Positions 37,289-46,398 of a stretch of 64,000 nucleotides of DNA are shown in pieces (position 1 is the first letter of the stretch; every line of letters starts with the position of its first letter). The stretch lies in the NCBI RefSeq assembly GCF_017811755.1, contig NZ_JADDJF010000002.1:1-64000 (forward strand). The letters run 5' to 3'. The DNA comes from Pararhodobacter sp. SW119 (GTDB lineage Bacteria; Pseudomonadota; Alphaproteobacteria; Rhodobacterales; Rhodobacteraceae). The position numbers and the translations under genes were made by a program. The notes beneath the pieces are model-generated. The model worked only from the letters and a program-made list of their open reading frames with translations, was not told the origin of the DNA and made no database searches.

Positions 37289-37505
37289 GCGAACCTCTCT
37301 CATTTCGTCGCGGCCGGCCTGTGCGCACGCCGGGAAAACGCGATTCTGCCTGCAAGATAGGCACAAAATCGGCAGACGCAAATCGCCTCGCGTCTTCTCA
37401 AGCGATGGTGAAGGCGCGTGGTTCCCGCGATTGACAGCGCCCGGCGCTTGCAGGCAAAGCAGAATCCCCGATGAACGGCCTGACCGAACCAACGCAGAGG
37501 ACGCC

Positions 37506-39170
37506 ATGAACCTGAGCAGCCGGATCGCAGCCCCGCGGACAGGTACGGAATGGTGGCGCGGCGCGGTCATCTATCAGATCTATCCGCGCAGCTTTCAGGA
37601 TTCCAACGGGGATGGAATCGGCGATCTTGGCGGCATCCTCGACCGGTTGGAGCATGTGTCGAAGCTGGGCGCCGACGCGATCTGGATCTCGCCCTTCTTC
37701 CCCTCGCCGATGCGAGATTTCGGTTATGACGTTTCGGATTACTGCGAGGTCGATCCGATGTTCGGCACGCTCGCCGATTTCGACCGCGTCATCGCGCAGG
37801 CGGGCGAACTGGGCCTGAAGGTGCTGATCGACCTCGTTTTCAACCATACCTCGGACCAGCATCCATGGTTCCGCGAAAGCCGCGCCAGCCGCGACAATCC
37901 GCGGTCGAACTGGTATGTCTGGTCCGATCCGCGCCCGGACGGCACGCCGCCCAACAACTGGCTGTCCATCTTCGGCGGGACGGCCTGGCAGTGGGACTCG
38001 CGGCGCTGCCAGTACTACCTGCATAACTTCCTGACCTCGCAGCCCGACCTGAACTTTCACGAGCCGGCGGTGCAGGACGCGCTTCTGGATGTCGCACGCT
38101 TCTGGCTGGATCGCGGGGTCGCGGGTTTCCGGCTGGACACGATCAATTTCTATGCCCACGACGCCGAGTTGCGCGACAATCCGGCGCTGCCGCCGGAGCG
38201 GCGCAACGACACGATCGCCCCGGCAGTGAACCCCTACAATCACCAGGAACATCTCTACAGCAAGAACCGGCCCGAGACGCCGCTGTTCCTGGGGCGCCTG
38301 CGTGTGCTGCTGGACGAATACGACGCGATTGCTCTGGGCGAGGTCGGCGACGCGCAACACGGCATCGAGCTTCTGGGCGAATACACGGCCGGGTCTGACC
38401 GCGTGCAGATGTGCTACGCGTTCGAATTCCTGGCGCCCGAGGCCCCCGACGCGGCAAGCGTGGCCGCGGTGATCAACCGCATGGACCAGGTGGCCGCCGA
38501 CGGCTGGGCCTGCTGGGCGTTCTCCAACCACGATGTCGCGCGCCACGTCAGCCGCTGGCACCTGAGCCCCGCGGCGTTGCGGGCCTATGCGAAGCTGATG
38601 ATCTGCCTGCGCGGTACGGTCTGCCTCTACCAGGGCGAGGAACTGGGTCTGGCCGAGGCCGAACTGCCCTTCGAAGCCCTGCGCGACCCCTACGGGATCG
38701 AATTCTGGCCCGAATATCGCGGACGCGACGGTTGCCGCACCCCGATGGTATGGGACGAACACGCGCCCGCTGGCGGGTTCAGCACCGGGCTCCCGTGGTT
38801 GCCGGTGTCGCCCGCGCATCTGCCGCTGGCAACGGCGACGCAGGAAGCCGATCCCGGCGCGTTGCTGCATCATTATCGGCGGGCCATCGCCCTGCGCCAC
38901 GCGCACCCGGCGCTGGCCATCGGCAGTATCGCGCGGGCGCGGGCGGAGGGTTCGGTCCTGACCTTCGATCGCCGGCACGCGGGCGAGGAGATCCGCTGCG
39001 CCTTCAACCTTTCGGACCGGCCGACCAGCGTTGATCTGCCAGGCGGGTCATGGCTCGCGATCGACGCGGAACCAGCCGTTGGACAGGTGCACGCCGGGGG
39101 GCCGATGGAACTCGGCCCCTGGCAAGCCTGCCTGCTGCTGCGGCAGGAGGCGCCGAGCAGCACCGCGTGA
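37506..39170 (+). CDS. GH13 family alpha-glucosidase
   Basis: 554-residue cytoplasmic-looking glycosidase without a signal. The TIM barrel has GAVIYQIYPRSFQDSNGDG, DLVFNHTSDQHPWF, the nucleophile Asp211 in GFRLDTINFYAHD, acid/base Glu279 in ALGEVGDAQHG, and Asp343 in FSNHDVARHV. A small C-terminal beta domain follows. It hydrolyses alpha-1,4 or alpha-1,6-linked glucose or sucrose-like substrates; the exact specificity is not readable. It stands alone, without a sugar ABC transporter beside it. Confidence 0.9.
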   Translation: MNLSSRIAAPRTGTEWWRGAVIYQIYPRSFQDSNGDGIGDLGGILDRLEHVSKLGADAIWISPFFPSPMRDFGYDVSDYCEVDPMFGTLADFDRVIAQAGELGLKVLIDLVFNHTSDQHPWFRESRASRDNPRSNWYVWSDPRPDGTPPNNWLSIFGGTAWQWDSRRCQYYLHNFLTSQPDLNFHEPAVQDALLDVARFWLDRGVAGFRLDTINFYAHDAELRDNPALPPERRNDTIAPAVNPYNHQEHLYSKNRPETPLFLGRLRVLLDEYDAIALGEVGDAQHGIELLGEYTAGSDRVQMCYAFEFLAPEAPDAASVAAVINRMDQVAADGWACWAFSNHDVARHVSRWHLSPAALRAYAKLMICLRGTVCLYQGEELGLAEAELPFEALRDPYGIEFWPEYRGRDGCRTPMVWDEHAPAGGFSTGLPWLPVSPAHLPLATATQEADPGALLHHYRRAIALRHAHPALAIGSIARARAEGSVLTFDRRHAGEEIRCAFNLSDRPTSVDLPGGSWLAIDAEPAVGQVHAGGPMELGPWQACLLLRQEAPSSTA

Positions 39171-39270
39171 TAGGCGCGGCCTGAAGTCGGGGCCTGATTC
39201 TTGGCGTTTCCGTGCTACCGGGGGCCGGTGTCGCACCACGTCGACAGGGCTTCGGTCAAAAGTTTCATTG

Positions 39271-39332
39271 CGGTTAATTTTGCGACTTTTCATATTTATA
39301 TCAATGCTTTGTCGAAGCGTCCAAATTTGGAC
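39271..39332 (+). repeat. Palindrome/CGGTTAA intergenic element, copy B
   Basis: CGGTTAA (39271-39277), 23 nt, TCAATGCTTTG (39301-39311), 7 nt, perfect palindrome GTCCAAATTTGGAC (39319-39332), the same palindrome as copy A. Its left edge shares the exact 19-mer TTTCATTGCGGTTAATTTT (39263-39281) with copy C on the other strand (52460-52478). It lies between the convergent glucosidase and dGTPase genes. Confidence 0.65.
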
Positions 39333-39396
39333 ACCTGCGCCACGGTGCCCGCTGGAACGCTTGTAGGCAAGAATTACCGAGGAAGCGACGCGCCGG

Positions 39397-40617
39397 TCAG
39401 CCCTGCCCCGAAACGATGTAGCGCGTGAAGCGCGCCGCGTCCGAGCCCAGCAGGCGCGCGTGTTCCTGCAGCGCGAAGCGGTCGGTCATTCCGGCGACGT
39501 AGTCCGCGACGACGCGGGCCAGCGCCGCCTCGTCCCCTGCCCCCGCCACATCGGCGCGCCATTCCGCGGGCAGCAGGTCCGCGTCGCGCAGATAGAGCAG
39601 GAAGAGATCGCGCACGACCTCGGTCACCTCGGCCCGCATCGCCACGACCTTGGGGGCGCGGTACATCCGTTCAAAAAGGAAGCGCCGGATCACCTTCAAT
39701 TCGCGGAACAGACGGTCGGAGAAGCGAATGATGGTGACGCCCAGGGCGCGCACCGCATCCGCGTCCGTCGGCTCCGCCGCCTGCAGCCGGTGGCGCGCGA
39801 CGGCAATCACATCCTCGACCATCGTGCCGAAGACGCGGCGCAGCGCCTCGTGTCGGCGTCGCATGGGCTCGATCCCGGGATAGAGCGAGTCGACCTCGGC
39901 AAAGGCAGGCCCGGTGATCGGCAGGTCGATCAGGTCGTCCTCGGTGAAAAGACCGGAACGCAGCCCATCATGCAGGTCATGGTGATTGTAGGCCACATCG
40001 TCGGCAATCGCCGCGACCTGCGCTTCGGCCGAGGCATGGGTGTGCAGGTCCAGATCGTGCAGGGCGTTGTAATCGACCAGCGCCGCCGGCAACGGCCCCT
40101 TGCGCGGCGTGCCCTCGGCGTCGACCAGCGGACCGTTGTGCTTGGCGATGCCTTCCAGCGTCTCCCAGGTCAGGTTCAACCCGTCGAACTCGGCATAGTG
40201 CCGCTCAAGCCGTGTCACGATGCGCAGCGCCTGGGCGTTGTGGTCGAACCCGCCATAGGGTGCCATCAGCTCGGCCATCGCCTCCTCTCCGGTATGGCCG
40301 AAGGGGGTATGGCCCAGATCATGGGCCAGCGCGATTGCCTCGGCCAGATCGGTGTTCAATCCCAGCGCAGCGGCCAGCGTCCGCGCCACCTGCGCCACCT
40401 CGATCGAATGGGTAAGCCGCGTGCGGTAATAGTCCCCCTCGTGCTCGATGAAGACCTGCGTCTTGTGCTTGAGCCGCCGAAAGGCCGAGGAGTGGATGAT
40501 CCGGTCGCGGTCTCGCTGGAACTCCGAGCGAAAGGTCGAGATCCGCTCAGGATGTAGCCGGCCACGACTGAGAGCCGGATCGGCGGCGAAGGCGGCGGTC
40601 GTCTGGCTGACGGTCAT
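39397..40617 (-). CDS. dgt: Deoxyguanosinetriphosphate triphosphohydrolase-like protein
   Basis: 406-residue HD-domain dNTPase, removing triphosphate from dGTP or other dNTPs. It has RSEFQRDRDRIIHSSAFRRL, His70 (LTHSIEVAQ), His99-Asp100 (ALAHDLGHTPFGHTGE) and ETLEGIAKHNGPL, the Dgt signatures. The ATG at 40617 follows AGGAG at 6 nt; a TTG just before it is disregarded. It diverges from the Fe-S carrier gene with only 95 bp between the starts. Confidence 0.94.
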   Translation of the reverse strand: MTVSQTTAAFAADPALSRGRLHPERISTFRSEFQRDRDRIIHSSAFRRLKHKTQVFIEHEGDYYRTRLTHSIEVAQVARTLAAALGLNTDLAEAIALAHDLGHTPFGHTGEEAMAELMAPYGGFDHNAQALRIVTRLERHYAEFDGLNLTWETLEGIAKHNGPLVDAEGTPRKGPLPAALVDYNALHDLDLHTHASAEAQVAAIADDVAYNHHDLHDGLRSGLFTEDDLIDLPITGPAFAEVDSLYPGIEPMRRRHEALRRVFGTMVEDVIAVARHRLQAAEPTDADAVRALGVTIIRFSDRLFRELKVIRRFLFERMYRAPKVVAMRAEVTEVVRDLFLLYLRDADLLPAEWRADVAGAGDEAALARVVADYVAGMTDRFALQEHARLLGSDAARFTRYIVSGQG

Positions 40618-40712
40618 CAAGGCTCCTGTCGGGGGCGGGCTTGTCCGACGCCGCCCGTCCGCTTATATCCGAGCGAGCCTATCGGATAAATGTCGAAAGC
40701 AGCAGCCAACGC

Positions 40713-41039
40713 ATGAACCTTCCCCCGAAAGTGACTGATCGCGCCTTTGCCCGGCTTGCCGAGATTGCAGAGGATGCCGGCGAAGCGCGGCCCCTGCGAG
40801 TCGCCGTCGCCGGTGGCGGCTGTTCGGGCTTTCAGTACGAGATCACCTTGGACGAGCCTGCCGAGGATGACCTGGTGCTGGAAAAGGACGGCCAGCGTGT
40901 GCTGGTCGATCCGGTCTCACTGCCCTTTCTGTCGAACGCGGTGATCGATTTCTCCGACGAGTTGATCGGCGCCCGGTTCGTGATCGAGAACCCGAACGCC
41001 GCGTCGAGCTGCGGCTGCGGTATCAGTTTCTCGATGTAA
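40713..41039 (+). CDS. A-type iron-sulfur carrier protein (IscA/ErpA family)
   Basis: 108-residue protein that carries Fe-S clusters to apo-enzymes. The three ligand cysteines are present: Cys37 (GGGCSGFQY) and Cys100/Cys102 (SSCGCGISF). The start MNLPPKVTDRAF fits the family; longer in-frame starts are not conserved. IscA and ErpA cannot be separated with certainty by eye. The stop codon abuts the stop of the convergent deacetylase with no base between. Confidence 0.93.
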   Translation: MNLPPKVTDRAFARLAEIAEDAGEARPLRVAVAGGGCSGFQYEITLDEPAEDDLVLEKDGQRVLVDPVSLPFLSNAVIDFSDELIGARFVIENPNAASSCGCGISFSM

Positions 41040-42425
41040 TCATCTTCGGGCCGCCGCAACGACCGCGCTGAGGGGCGCAGGCGTGGCGGATGTCCCGGCA
41101 GTACGGCCGGCGCGCTGCATCAACGCCTCCAGCATCAACGAATGTGCCGCACGTCCCAGCAGCGCGACCGACGCGCCGCCGCTGGCTGCCTTCGCCGTCA
41201 GATCGAAGCGCGAAAGGACAGCGGCGCGGTCCGCCGACGCCGCATCGATCTGCTCGAACACGCGCACTGTCGTTTCAGACTCGGGGAAGCTTGTATTCCC
41301 GTCTCGCACCACGATCGCCAAGCCCGACGCCTCGAGTGTTCCCAAGAGCCTCTCTCGCGTAGCTGGATCGGCGGGCCACGAAGCGGCCGGCGGGGCGATC
41401 CATCCCACCGCGTAGGGCAACGCCCGGCGTTGGTTCGAAATTGCGCCGGTGGTGATCGGCGCCGTCGCCAGAATTGCCACCTCATGCCCGGCAGAACGGT
41501 AGCCGCCGGCGCGGCGTGGTGCATCCGGATCCGACGGATCCAGCGCAACCGTAACTGGCGCTGCCAGCGTCAGAAGGTCGGCTTCGGCCTGCGGATCTGC
41601 CGGCGCGTCGATCACGATGACCGCATAGATCGGACGTCCCTCGGGCGCGTCGAACGCCGCCGCGAACTGGCGCCACGCGGGCAAGGGTTCGGCGGAGCGA
41701 TCGACAGATGTCTCGGGACCGGCCAGGGGCATCTCCCCCTCTTTCGTAAATTCGATTGCCGCTTCAGGCGACCCTGCCGGAGCCAGTCGCGCCGCTTCAG
41801 TCGCCAGCGCCCGCACCTCGCCTGACGATTCGACTTCAGGCTCCTGCTCACCGCTGTTCAGTGCAGATTGCGTCGCGTCTGGCTCTTGCTCCCGCGGATG
41901 TGCCGTTGCCGAATCGGGCGTCGGCTCGGGTGCTTCGCCTGTCGATGACGTGGCTGGTGGAGGCACCGATTCAACCGTTGGAGTGTCAGGCGCCGCTGGA
42001 TCAGGTGGTGACCGGGTTGCGCCCAATTCCGTCCCGGGTGACGCAAGCGCGGTCGCAGGGGGATCGGCGGCTCCGTTGGCTTCCGTCCTACCCTTCGGTC
42101 TGTCAGCTGCGTCACCAGCATCTGAACCGGGCACCGACGCACTCAGATCATGGGCTTCCAGAGCAGTCGTATCTTCAACATCTTCAATAGTGGCGCGCAT
42201 TTCCGAAGGATCTTGAGCGGACTCCTCGACGCCGGATAGCTCTGGGGCGCGTAGAACATCGGTTTCTTCGACCAGCGTCTGCGAAGAAGCATCTTCGATT
42301 GGCGTGGTCTCGCCGGACAAGAGCGGCGGCGTCTCGGGAACCGGCGGCAGCGTCAACGAAAGCGCCACGAAACCTGCCGTAACGACAGCCAATCCCGTCA
42401 CGATACCTCCGAAAACTCCGCTCAT
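41040..42425 (-). CDS. Divergent polysaccharide deacetylase family protein, membrane-anchored
   Basis: 461 residues. One N-terminal transmembrane helix (about 4-28) is followed by a long low-complexity linker (about 30-240, rich in Glu, Pro, Ala, Thr, Asp) and a C-terminal domain starting [18 protein letters not shown]. That domain matches the divergent polysaccharide deacetylase fold (PF04748 type) with the late [10 protein letters not shown] region. The catalytic metal residues of true deacetylases are often missing in this family. The ATG follows GGAGAGGCACGCA. It is likely periplasmic and tethered. It diverges from trpG. Confidence 0.82.
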   Translation of the reverse strand: MSGVFGGIVTGLAVVTAGFVALSLTLPPVPETPPLLSGETTPIEDASSQTLVEETDVLRAPELSGVEESAQDPSEMRATIEDVEDTTALEAHDLSASVPGSDAGDAADRPKGRTEANGAADPPATALASPGTELGATRSPPDPAAPDTPTVESVPPPATSSTGEAPEPTPDSATAHPREQEPDATQSALNSGEQEPEVESSGEVRALATEAARLAPAGSPEAAIEFTKEGEMPLAGPETSVDRSAEPLPAWRQFAAAFDAPEGRPIYAVIVIDAPADPQAEADLLTLAAPVTVALDPSDPDAPRRAGGYRSAGHEVAILATAPITTGAISNQRRALPYAVGWIAPPAASWPADPATRERLLGTLEASGLAIVVRDGNTSFPESETTVRVFEQIDAASADRAAVLSRFDLTAKAASGGASVALLGRAAHSLMLEALMQRAGRTAGTSATPAPLSAVVAAARR

Positions 42426-42581
42426 TGCGTGCCTCTCCATGTTTCGTGCTTCGTTTACCGGTCGATGGCCATGGATTCGACCCTTTTCTACCAAGGCAGC
42501 ACCCCGATGAGCGCCAAGCCGCACTTGACCCTGCCGCGTGCAGAAGGGCATGAAAGGGCTCGCCCGGCGAAAGGTCGCGGA

Positions 42582-43163
42582 ATGCTGCTGCTCATCGATA
42601 ATTTCGACAGTTTTACCTACAACCTCGTTCATTATCTGGGCGAACTGGGCGCCGAGGTGACGGTTCGGCGAAACAACGCGCTGGATGTGCAGGCAGCGAT
42701 GGCGCTACATCCCGCCGGCATCGTGCTGAGCCCTGGTCCGTGCGATCCGGACCGCGCAGGCATCTGTCTGCCGCTTATCGCCGCCGCGGCCGAGGCGCGC
42801 ATCCCGCTCCTGGGCGTCTGCCTTGGACATCAGGCCATTGGGCAGGCGTTCGGAGGAAATGTGGTCCGCGCGCGGGACATCGTCCATGGCAAGCTGGGCC
42901 AAGTGCATCACGACGGTAGCGGGGTTTTCAACGCCTTGCCGTCGCCTTTCGCCGCCACGCGCTATCACAGTCTGGTCGTTGATCCGGAAACCTTGCCCGC
43001 GGCGCTGACGATCAATGCCTGGCTGGAAGATGGCACGATCATGGGTCTTCGCCACCGCGAATTGCTGATCGAGGGCGTCCAGTTCCATCCCGAAAGCATT
43101 GCCTCGCAGCACGGGCACGCGCTGCTTCGCAATTTCCTTTCCCGACTGCCGGTCGCCGCATGA
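42582..43163 (+). CDS. trpG: Anthranilate synthase component II (glutamine amidotransferase)
   Basis: 193-residue amidotransferase that feeds ammonia to TrpE. It starts [20 protein letters not shown], has the nucleophile Cys80 in [11 protein letters not shown], and His169 and Glu171 in [10 protein letters not shown]. The ATG follows GCGAAAGGTCGCGG. The frame is open upstream for 51 non-conserved codons. trpE, which normally directly precedes it in this bacterial group, is absent; the upstream gene is the divergent deacetylase. It overlaps trpD by 4 nt. Confidence 0.94.
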   Translation: MLLLIDNFDSFTYNLVHYLGELGAEVTVRRNNALDVQAAMALHPAGIVLSPGPCDPDRAGICLPLIAAAAEARIPLLGVCLGHQAIGQAFGGNVVRARDIVHGKLGQVHHDGSGVFNALPSPFAATRYHSLVVDPETLPAALTINAWLEDGTIMGLRHRELLIEGVQFHPESIASQHGHALLRNFLSRLPVAA

Positions 43164-44188
43164 GCACCGACCTGAAGCCGCTGATCGCAATGGCGATCGA
43201 ACGCCCCCTGACCCGTGCAGAGGCGGAACGTGCCTTCGACATCCTGTTCGAGGGCGAAGCAACCCCCGCGCAGATGGGCGGGCTGTTGATGGTGCTGCGC
43301 ACGCGCGGTGAAACGGTCGATGAATATGCCGCCGCCGCGAGCGTGATGCGCCAGAAATGCCTGAAAGTGCTTGCGCCGGACGGGGCGATGGACATTGTCG
43401 GCACGGGTGGTGACGGCAAAGGGACGCTCAACATCTCGACCGCCACGGCGTTCGTGGTGGCGGGTGCGGGCGTGCCTGTCGCGAAGCACGGAAACCGCAA
43501 TCTGAGTTCGAAATCGGGGGCGGCGGATGCGCTGGCCGCGCTGGGGATCAACGTCATGGTCGGTCCCGCCGAAGTGGAAAGGGCACTGGCGACCACCGGT
43601 ATCGGCTTCATGATGGCGCCAATGCACCACCCGGCGATGCGCCATGTCGGACCCGTGCGCGCAGAACTTGGCACGCGCACGGTGTTCAACATTCTGGGGC
43701 CGCTGACCAACCCGGCGGGCGTGAAGCGGCAATTGACCGGTGCCTTTTTACCCGATCTGCTGCGCCCGATGGCCGAGGTCTTGCAGGCATTGGGGTCCGA
43801 ACGGGCCTGGCTGGTGCATGGCGACGACGGAACGGATGAACTGTCGATCGCAGGCGGCAGCAAGGTCGTCGCACTTGAGGACGGCGTCATCCGCGAATTC
43901 ACACTGCACCCCGAGGCCGCAGGACTGCCGATTCACCCTTTCGAGGAATTGCTGGGCGGAGAAGCCGCGGACAACGCCGCGGAACTTCGCGCCGTCCTGA
44001 CGGGTGGCGGACGGCCCGCCTACCGCGACGCAGTACTGCTGAATGCCGCGGCGGCGCTGGTTGTCGCCGAGCGAGTCGCAAACCTCATAGAAGGCGTGGC
44101 GCTTGCCCGCGAAGTGATTGGGACAGGCGCGGCGATGGCCAAAGTCGAGGCCTTAGCGGCCGCTGTGCCCTTGCAGGTCCGCGCCTGA
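43160..44188 (+). CDS. trpD: Anthranilate phosphoribosyltransferase
   Basis: 342 residues; second step of tryptophan synthesis, anthranilate plus PRPP. It has [40 protein letters not shown], and [15 protein letters not shown]. The ATG overlaps the trpG stop, so the two are translationally coupled. Unlike the usual Rhodobacterales order, no trpC follows; the next gene is convergent. Confidence 0.96.
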   Translation: MSTDLKPLIAMAIERPLTRAEAERAFDILFEGEATPAQMGGLLMVLRTRGETVDEYAAAASVMRQKCLKVLAPDGAMDIVGTGGDGKGTLNISTATAFVVAGAGVPVAKHGNRNLSSKSGAADALAALGINVMVGPAEVERALATTGIGFMMAPMHHPAMRHVGPVRAELGTRTVFNILGPLTNPAGVKRQLTGAFLPDLLRPMAEVLQALGSERAWLVHGDDGTDELSIAGGSKVVALEDGVIREFTLHPEAAGLPIHPFEELLGGEAADNAAELRAVLTGGGRPAYRDAVLLNAAAALVVAERVANLIEGVALAREVIGTGAAMAKVEALAAAVPLQVRA

Positions 44189-44214
44189 CCGGCCCGCGCA
44201 AGAGGCCTTTGCCG

Positions 44215-44427
44215 TCAACGTGATCCACCACTGCGCGGACATGTCGAAATGCCGACCAGTGTGTAGGCCGGGCACCAGCCGATGACCGAGGTGACCAGCG
44301 GAATCACACCGATCCATAGAACCCAGCGCCAGGACAGGTCAGGCAACAGGAAAAACGCCAGTATCAGCGCGACGCCGACCGCAGCGCGTAAGATCCGATC
44401 AATGCTTCCCATATTTGTTTCGAGCAT
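44215..44427 (-). CDS. DUF2892 (YgaP-like) small membrane protein
   Basis: 70 residues: MLETNMGSIDRILRAAVGV, two hydrophobic helices (about 11-28 and 33-50), then GWCPAYTLVGISTC. This is the DUF2892 pattern, found alone or fused to rhodanese domains and often linked with sulfide/persulfide stress. The ATG at 44427 follows TGGAGG; an in-frame GTG inside that ribosome site is rejected as the start. The upstream region is strongly AT-rich. The biochemical role of the family is not established. Confidence 0.87.
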   Translation of the reverse strand: MLETNMGSIDRILRAAVGVALILAFFLLPDLSWRWVLWIGVIPLVTSVIGWCPAYTLVGISTCPRSGGSR

Positions 44428-44457
44428 GCGTGCCTCCACAGAAAAATTCTAATTCTT

Positions 44458-44467
44458 ATATGCATAT
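44458..44467. promoter_or_regulatory. AT-rich palindrome upstream of the DUF2892 gene
   Basis: ATATGCATAT is a perfect 10-bp palindrome 31 bp before the DUF2892 start, in an AT-rich stretch (44440-44485) that stands out from the GC-rich window. It is well placed for a promoter or operator. ArsR-type sulfur sensors (BigR/SqrR) bind AT-rich palindromes at DUF2892-type genes in related bacteria, so such control is possible; no regulator is adjacent. Confidence 0.4.
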
Positions 44468-44536
44468 GTTATTCTTTAGTTCAATAACTCTTTGAGAGTT
44501 GGCGCCGGGAAAGCACTGCAGCGGAGACGGATGCAG

Positions 44537-44565
44537 AACGCCGCGCACCAAAAGTGCGCGGCGTT
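44537..44565 (-). terminator. Terminator-like hairpin after the DUF6456 gene
   Basis: AACGCCGCGCAC (44537-44548) pairs perfectly with GTGCGCGGCGTT (44554-44565) around the 5-nt loop CAAAA. It begins 27 bp past the stop of the minus-strand DUF6456 gene. There is no good T run after the stem, so termination may be weak or the hairpin may serve as a 3' stabiliser. Confidence 0.6.
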
Positions 44566-44591
44566 GGTAATTGATTGGCCTGCAGTTCGAC

Positions 44592-45644
44592 TCAGCCGAT
44601 CATATTGGCTGCATCGCCCTGAGACTCGTAATGTCGCTTCAGGCGCTGCAGCGCGATCCGCAAGACGATCTTGCCTGATCTCGCCGACCAGCCCATTGCC
44701 TGCTCGGCGGTTTCCAACCCTTCAAGATGGCAACAACAGCGTAGCGCGACCTCGCCGAGACCGGGGCCGAGTTCGGACAGTGCGGCAGCCAGTCTTTCCC
44801 GTGCAGCGGCGGGGCCACGACCGGCGCCGCTCCCAACCATTCCATTGCTGGTTCCCGCGGTAAGAAAGCGGCCCCAGTCCTGCGTGACCTGCGGACCAGT
44901 CTGTGAAACCTCGAAATCCTCACGCAGCCTTTCGGCCGCGATCAGCAGATCGGCACCCAGGAACGGCTTGCCGTCCTTGTCGCGGCGCCGCGCCAGCACG
45001 GCGACCGGCGATTCGATCTGGCAGTAGCGCCCCCGCGCGCGATCTTCATCGTCATCATCGTCGCGTTCGATCCCATCAACGAGGCGTCGATAGGCTGCGC
45101 GCCCCTGCGCGGTGATGGTGTAGCGGGCGACCCTGCCGGGTTTACTGCACGAAATCCATTCGCGCAGCGCGAAGGCCTCGGCCACCGGACGGTCGAGAAC
45201 GCAAAGACGGATCGCCCCATCCACGCCGTCACGCAGCACTACCGCACGATCCATGTCGGCGGCGACGGCCATGATCACCCCCGGCTCTACCAAGCGGCGT
45301 AGGACGCGCAGCGCCTCGGCGTTCAGTCGGTCCTCGTCCAGCAGGCCGCCGGGTTCGCGCGGGGCAGAGCGGATGTGAAGGGTCATGTCTCGATTTTCCT
45401 TGATTTCGCGAAGGTCGGGCGTTCGGACGATTTGTTGCAGTCGCCCCAGGGCGCAGTCGATCAAAGGATCGTCGCGACGATTTTCGAACCGACGGACCTG
45501 ACGCATGACGGTTGAGGCATGCACGCCCTTTTCGCGTGCAATCGCCCGCAATGATTGCCCGTCTTCAGTATGTGTCAGGTAAGTCCTCGCGGAAGACGGC
45601 ACCCAGTCGGGCAGCGGTGACTTGAGTTTCGCGTTGGCTGACAT
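44592..45644 (-). CDS. Helix-turn-helix protein, DUF6456 family
   Basis: 350-residue probable DNA-binding protein. The N-terminal HTH is at about 30-54 (SLRAIAREKGVHASTVMRQV), followed by a winged-helix-like middle (GRVARYTITAQGRAAYRRL) and a C-terminal helical domain including AARERLAAALSELGPGLGEVAL and IALQRLKRHYE, the part conserved in DUF6456 proteins. The start follows AAAGGTCGCC. It is divergent from the DUF6477-like gene with a 23-nt palindrome between them. The function is not known to me; autoregulation through that palindrome is plausible. Confidence 0.78.
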   Translation of the reverse strand: MSANAKLKSPLPDWVPSSARTYLTHTEDGQSLRAIAREKGVHASTVMRQVRRFENRRDDPLIDCALGRLQQIVRTPDLREIKENRDMTLHIRSAPREPGGLLDEDRLNAEALRVLRRLVEPGVIMAVAADMDRAVVLRDGVDGAIRLCVLDRPVAEAFALREWISCSKPGRVARYTITAQGRAAYRRLVDGIERDDDDDEDRARGRYCQIESPVAVLARRRDKDGKPFLGADLLIAAERLREDFEVSQTGPQVTQDWGRFLTAGTSNGMVGSGAGRGPAAARERLAAALSELGPGLGEVALRCCCHLEGLETAEQAMGWSARSGKIVLRIALQRLKRHYESQGDAANMIG

Positions 45645-45691
45645 GGCGACCTTTATGGGTTGGATACCGCGCGCTCGGCGGCCAGAACTCT

Positions 45692-45714
45692 ATTGTTCTC
45701 GATTCGAAAACAAT
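45692..45714. promoter_or_regulatory. 23-nt palindrome in the DUF6456/DUF6477 divergent region
   Basis: Arms ATTGTTCTCGA (45692-45702) and TCGAAAACAAT (45704-45714) are inverted repeats with 10 of 11 positions matching around one central base. It is 48 bp before the DUF6456 start, in an AT-rich promoter-like region. A perfect GGTTAACC lies at 45744-45751. It is probably an operator for a dimeric regulator, possibly DUF6456 itself. Confidence 0.55.
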
Positions 45715-45900
45715 ACACCCTTTGTCGCATTTGGTTTCACTCAGGTTAACCGCTCCCGCCCACAAGATTCCTGCAATTCGTTAAACGGATGTTGAATCGA
45801 GCGCTCTCAAGGCGCGCCATTCGGAAACGCAGTCTCTGATTTCATGGCTTTGCCATCGAATGGTGCACAATTTACAATGAAACCGAAGGGAGATGACCGG

Positions 45901-46263
45901 ATGAGCTGCCACTTCCGTGACTCTATTGTTTCCACACTAGATGCTCTTGCGCGGGCGCACCGACCGAAGCTGCTGCTACGCGCCGCGCGCATGGGCACGA
46001 TGGAGTATCGCCGCGAAATCGATCTGCGGCGCATCTTGTCGCAACCTTCAACACCCGCGCCGGGTCCGGCCATCGTCCGCCGACTGATCGCACTGGAGGC
46101 CGAGCAGGAGATGCTGCGCATGAGGCCATGCAACGAAACCGGCGAGACATGGCGGCCGGCGCGCCATGTGGACGTGATGATCGCCCTCATGGCCGAGGCC
46201 CGTCTGATGGCCGAAGCCGTCGAGGTCCGCGCCCAGTTGCTGCCCGTGCCCGAGGCGGTCTGA
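45901..46263 (+). CDS. DUF6477-like protein
   Basis: 120-residue protein: STLDALARAHRPKLLLRAAR, then YRREIDLRRIL, ending RHVDVMIALMAEARLMAEA. The RPKLLLRAAR...YRR...DLRR pattern and RHVDVMIALMAEARL fit the small DUF6477 family found beside DUF6456 proteins in Rhodobacteraceae. I chose ATG 45901 because GGGAG lies about 9 nt upstream; in-frame ATGs at 45844 and 45877 are possible but less good. No function is known to me. Confidence 0.68.
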   Translation: MSCHFRDSIVSTLDALARAHRPKLLLRAARMGTMEYRREIDLRRILSQPSTPAPGPAIVRRLIALEAEQEMLRMRPCNETGETWRPARHVDVMIALMAEARLMAEAVEVRAQLLPVPEAV

Positions 46264-46398
46264 CCCCTGCATCCCTAAGCCCGATCCGTCTGCGCATGAT
46301 GCCACGTCGCTTTCTCTCGGGCTTGGGTCGCAAAGCCGCTTTCAACTTGAGCGGCGACGCTTATGTTGCGCCTGTCGTTCATGGTAGGCGGGCGCAAC

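Noticed and set aside
45692-45752. The DUF6456/DUF6477 palindrome plus TTAACCG as another copy of the 62-bp element
   Set aside because: A CGGTTAA heptamer and a palindrome are both present, but the palindrome centre is about 6 nt off and the 11-nt box does not match, and the site is between divergent gene starts, unlike the other copies.
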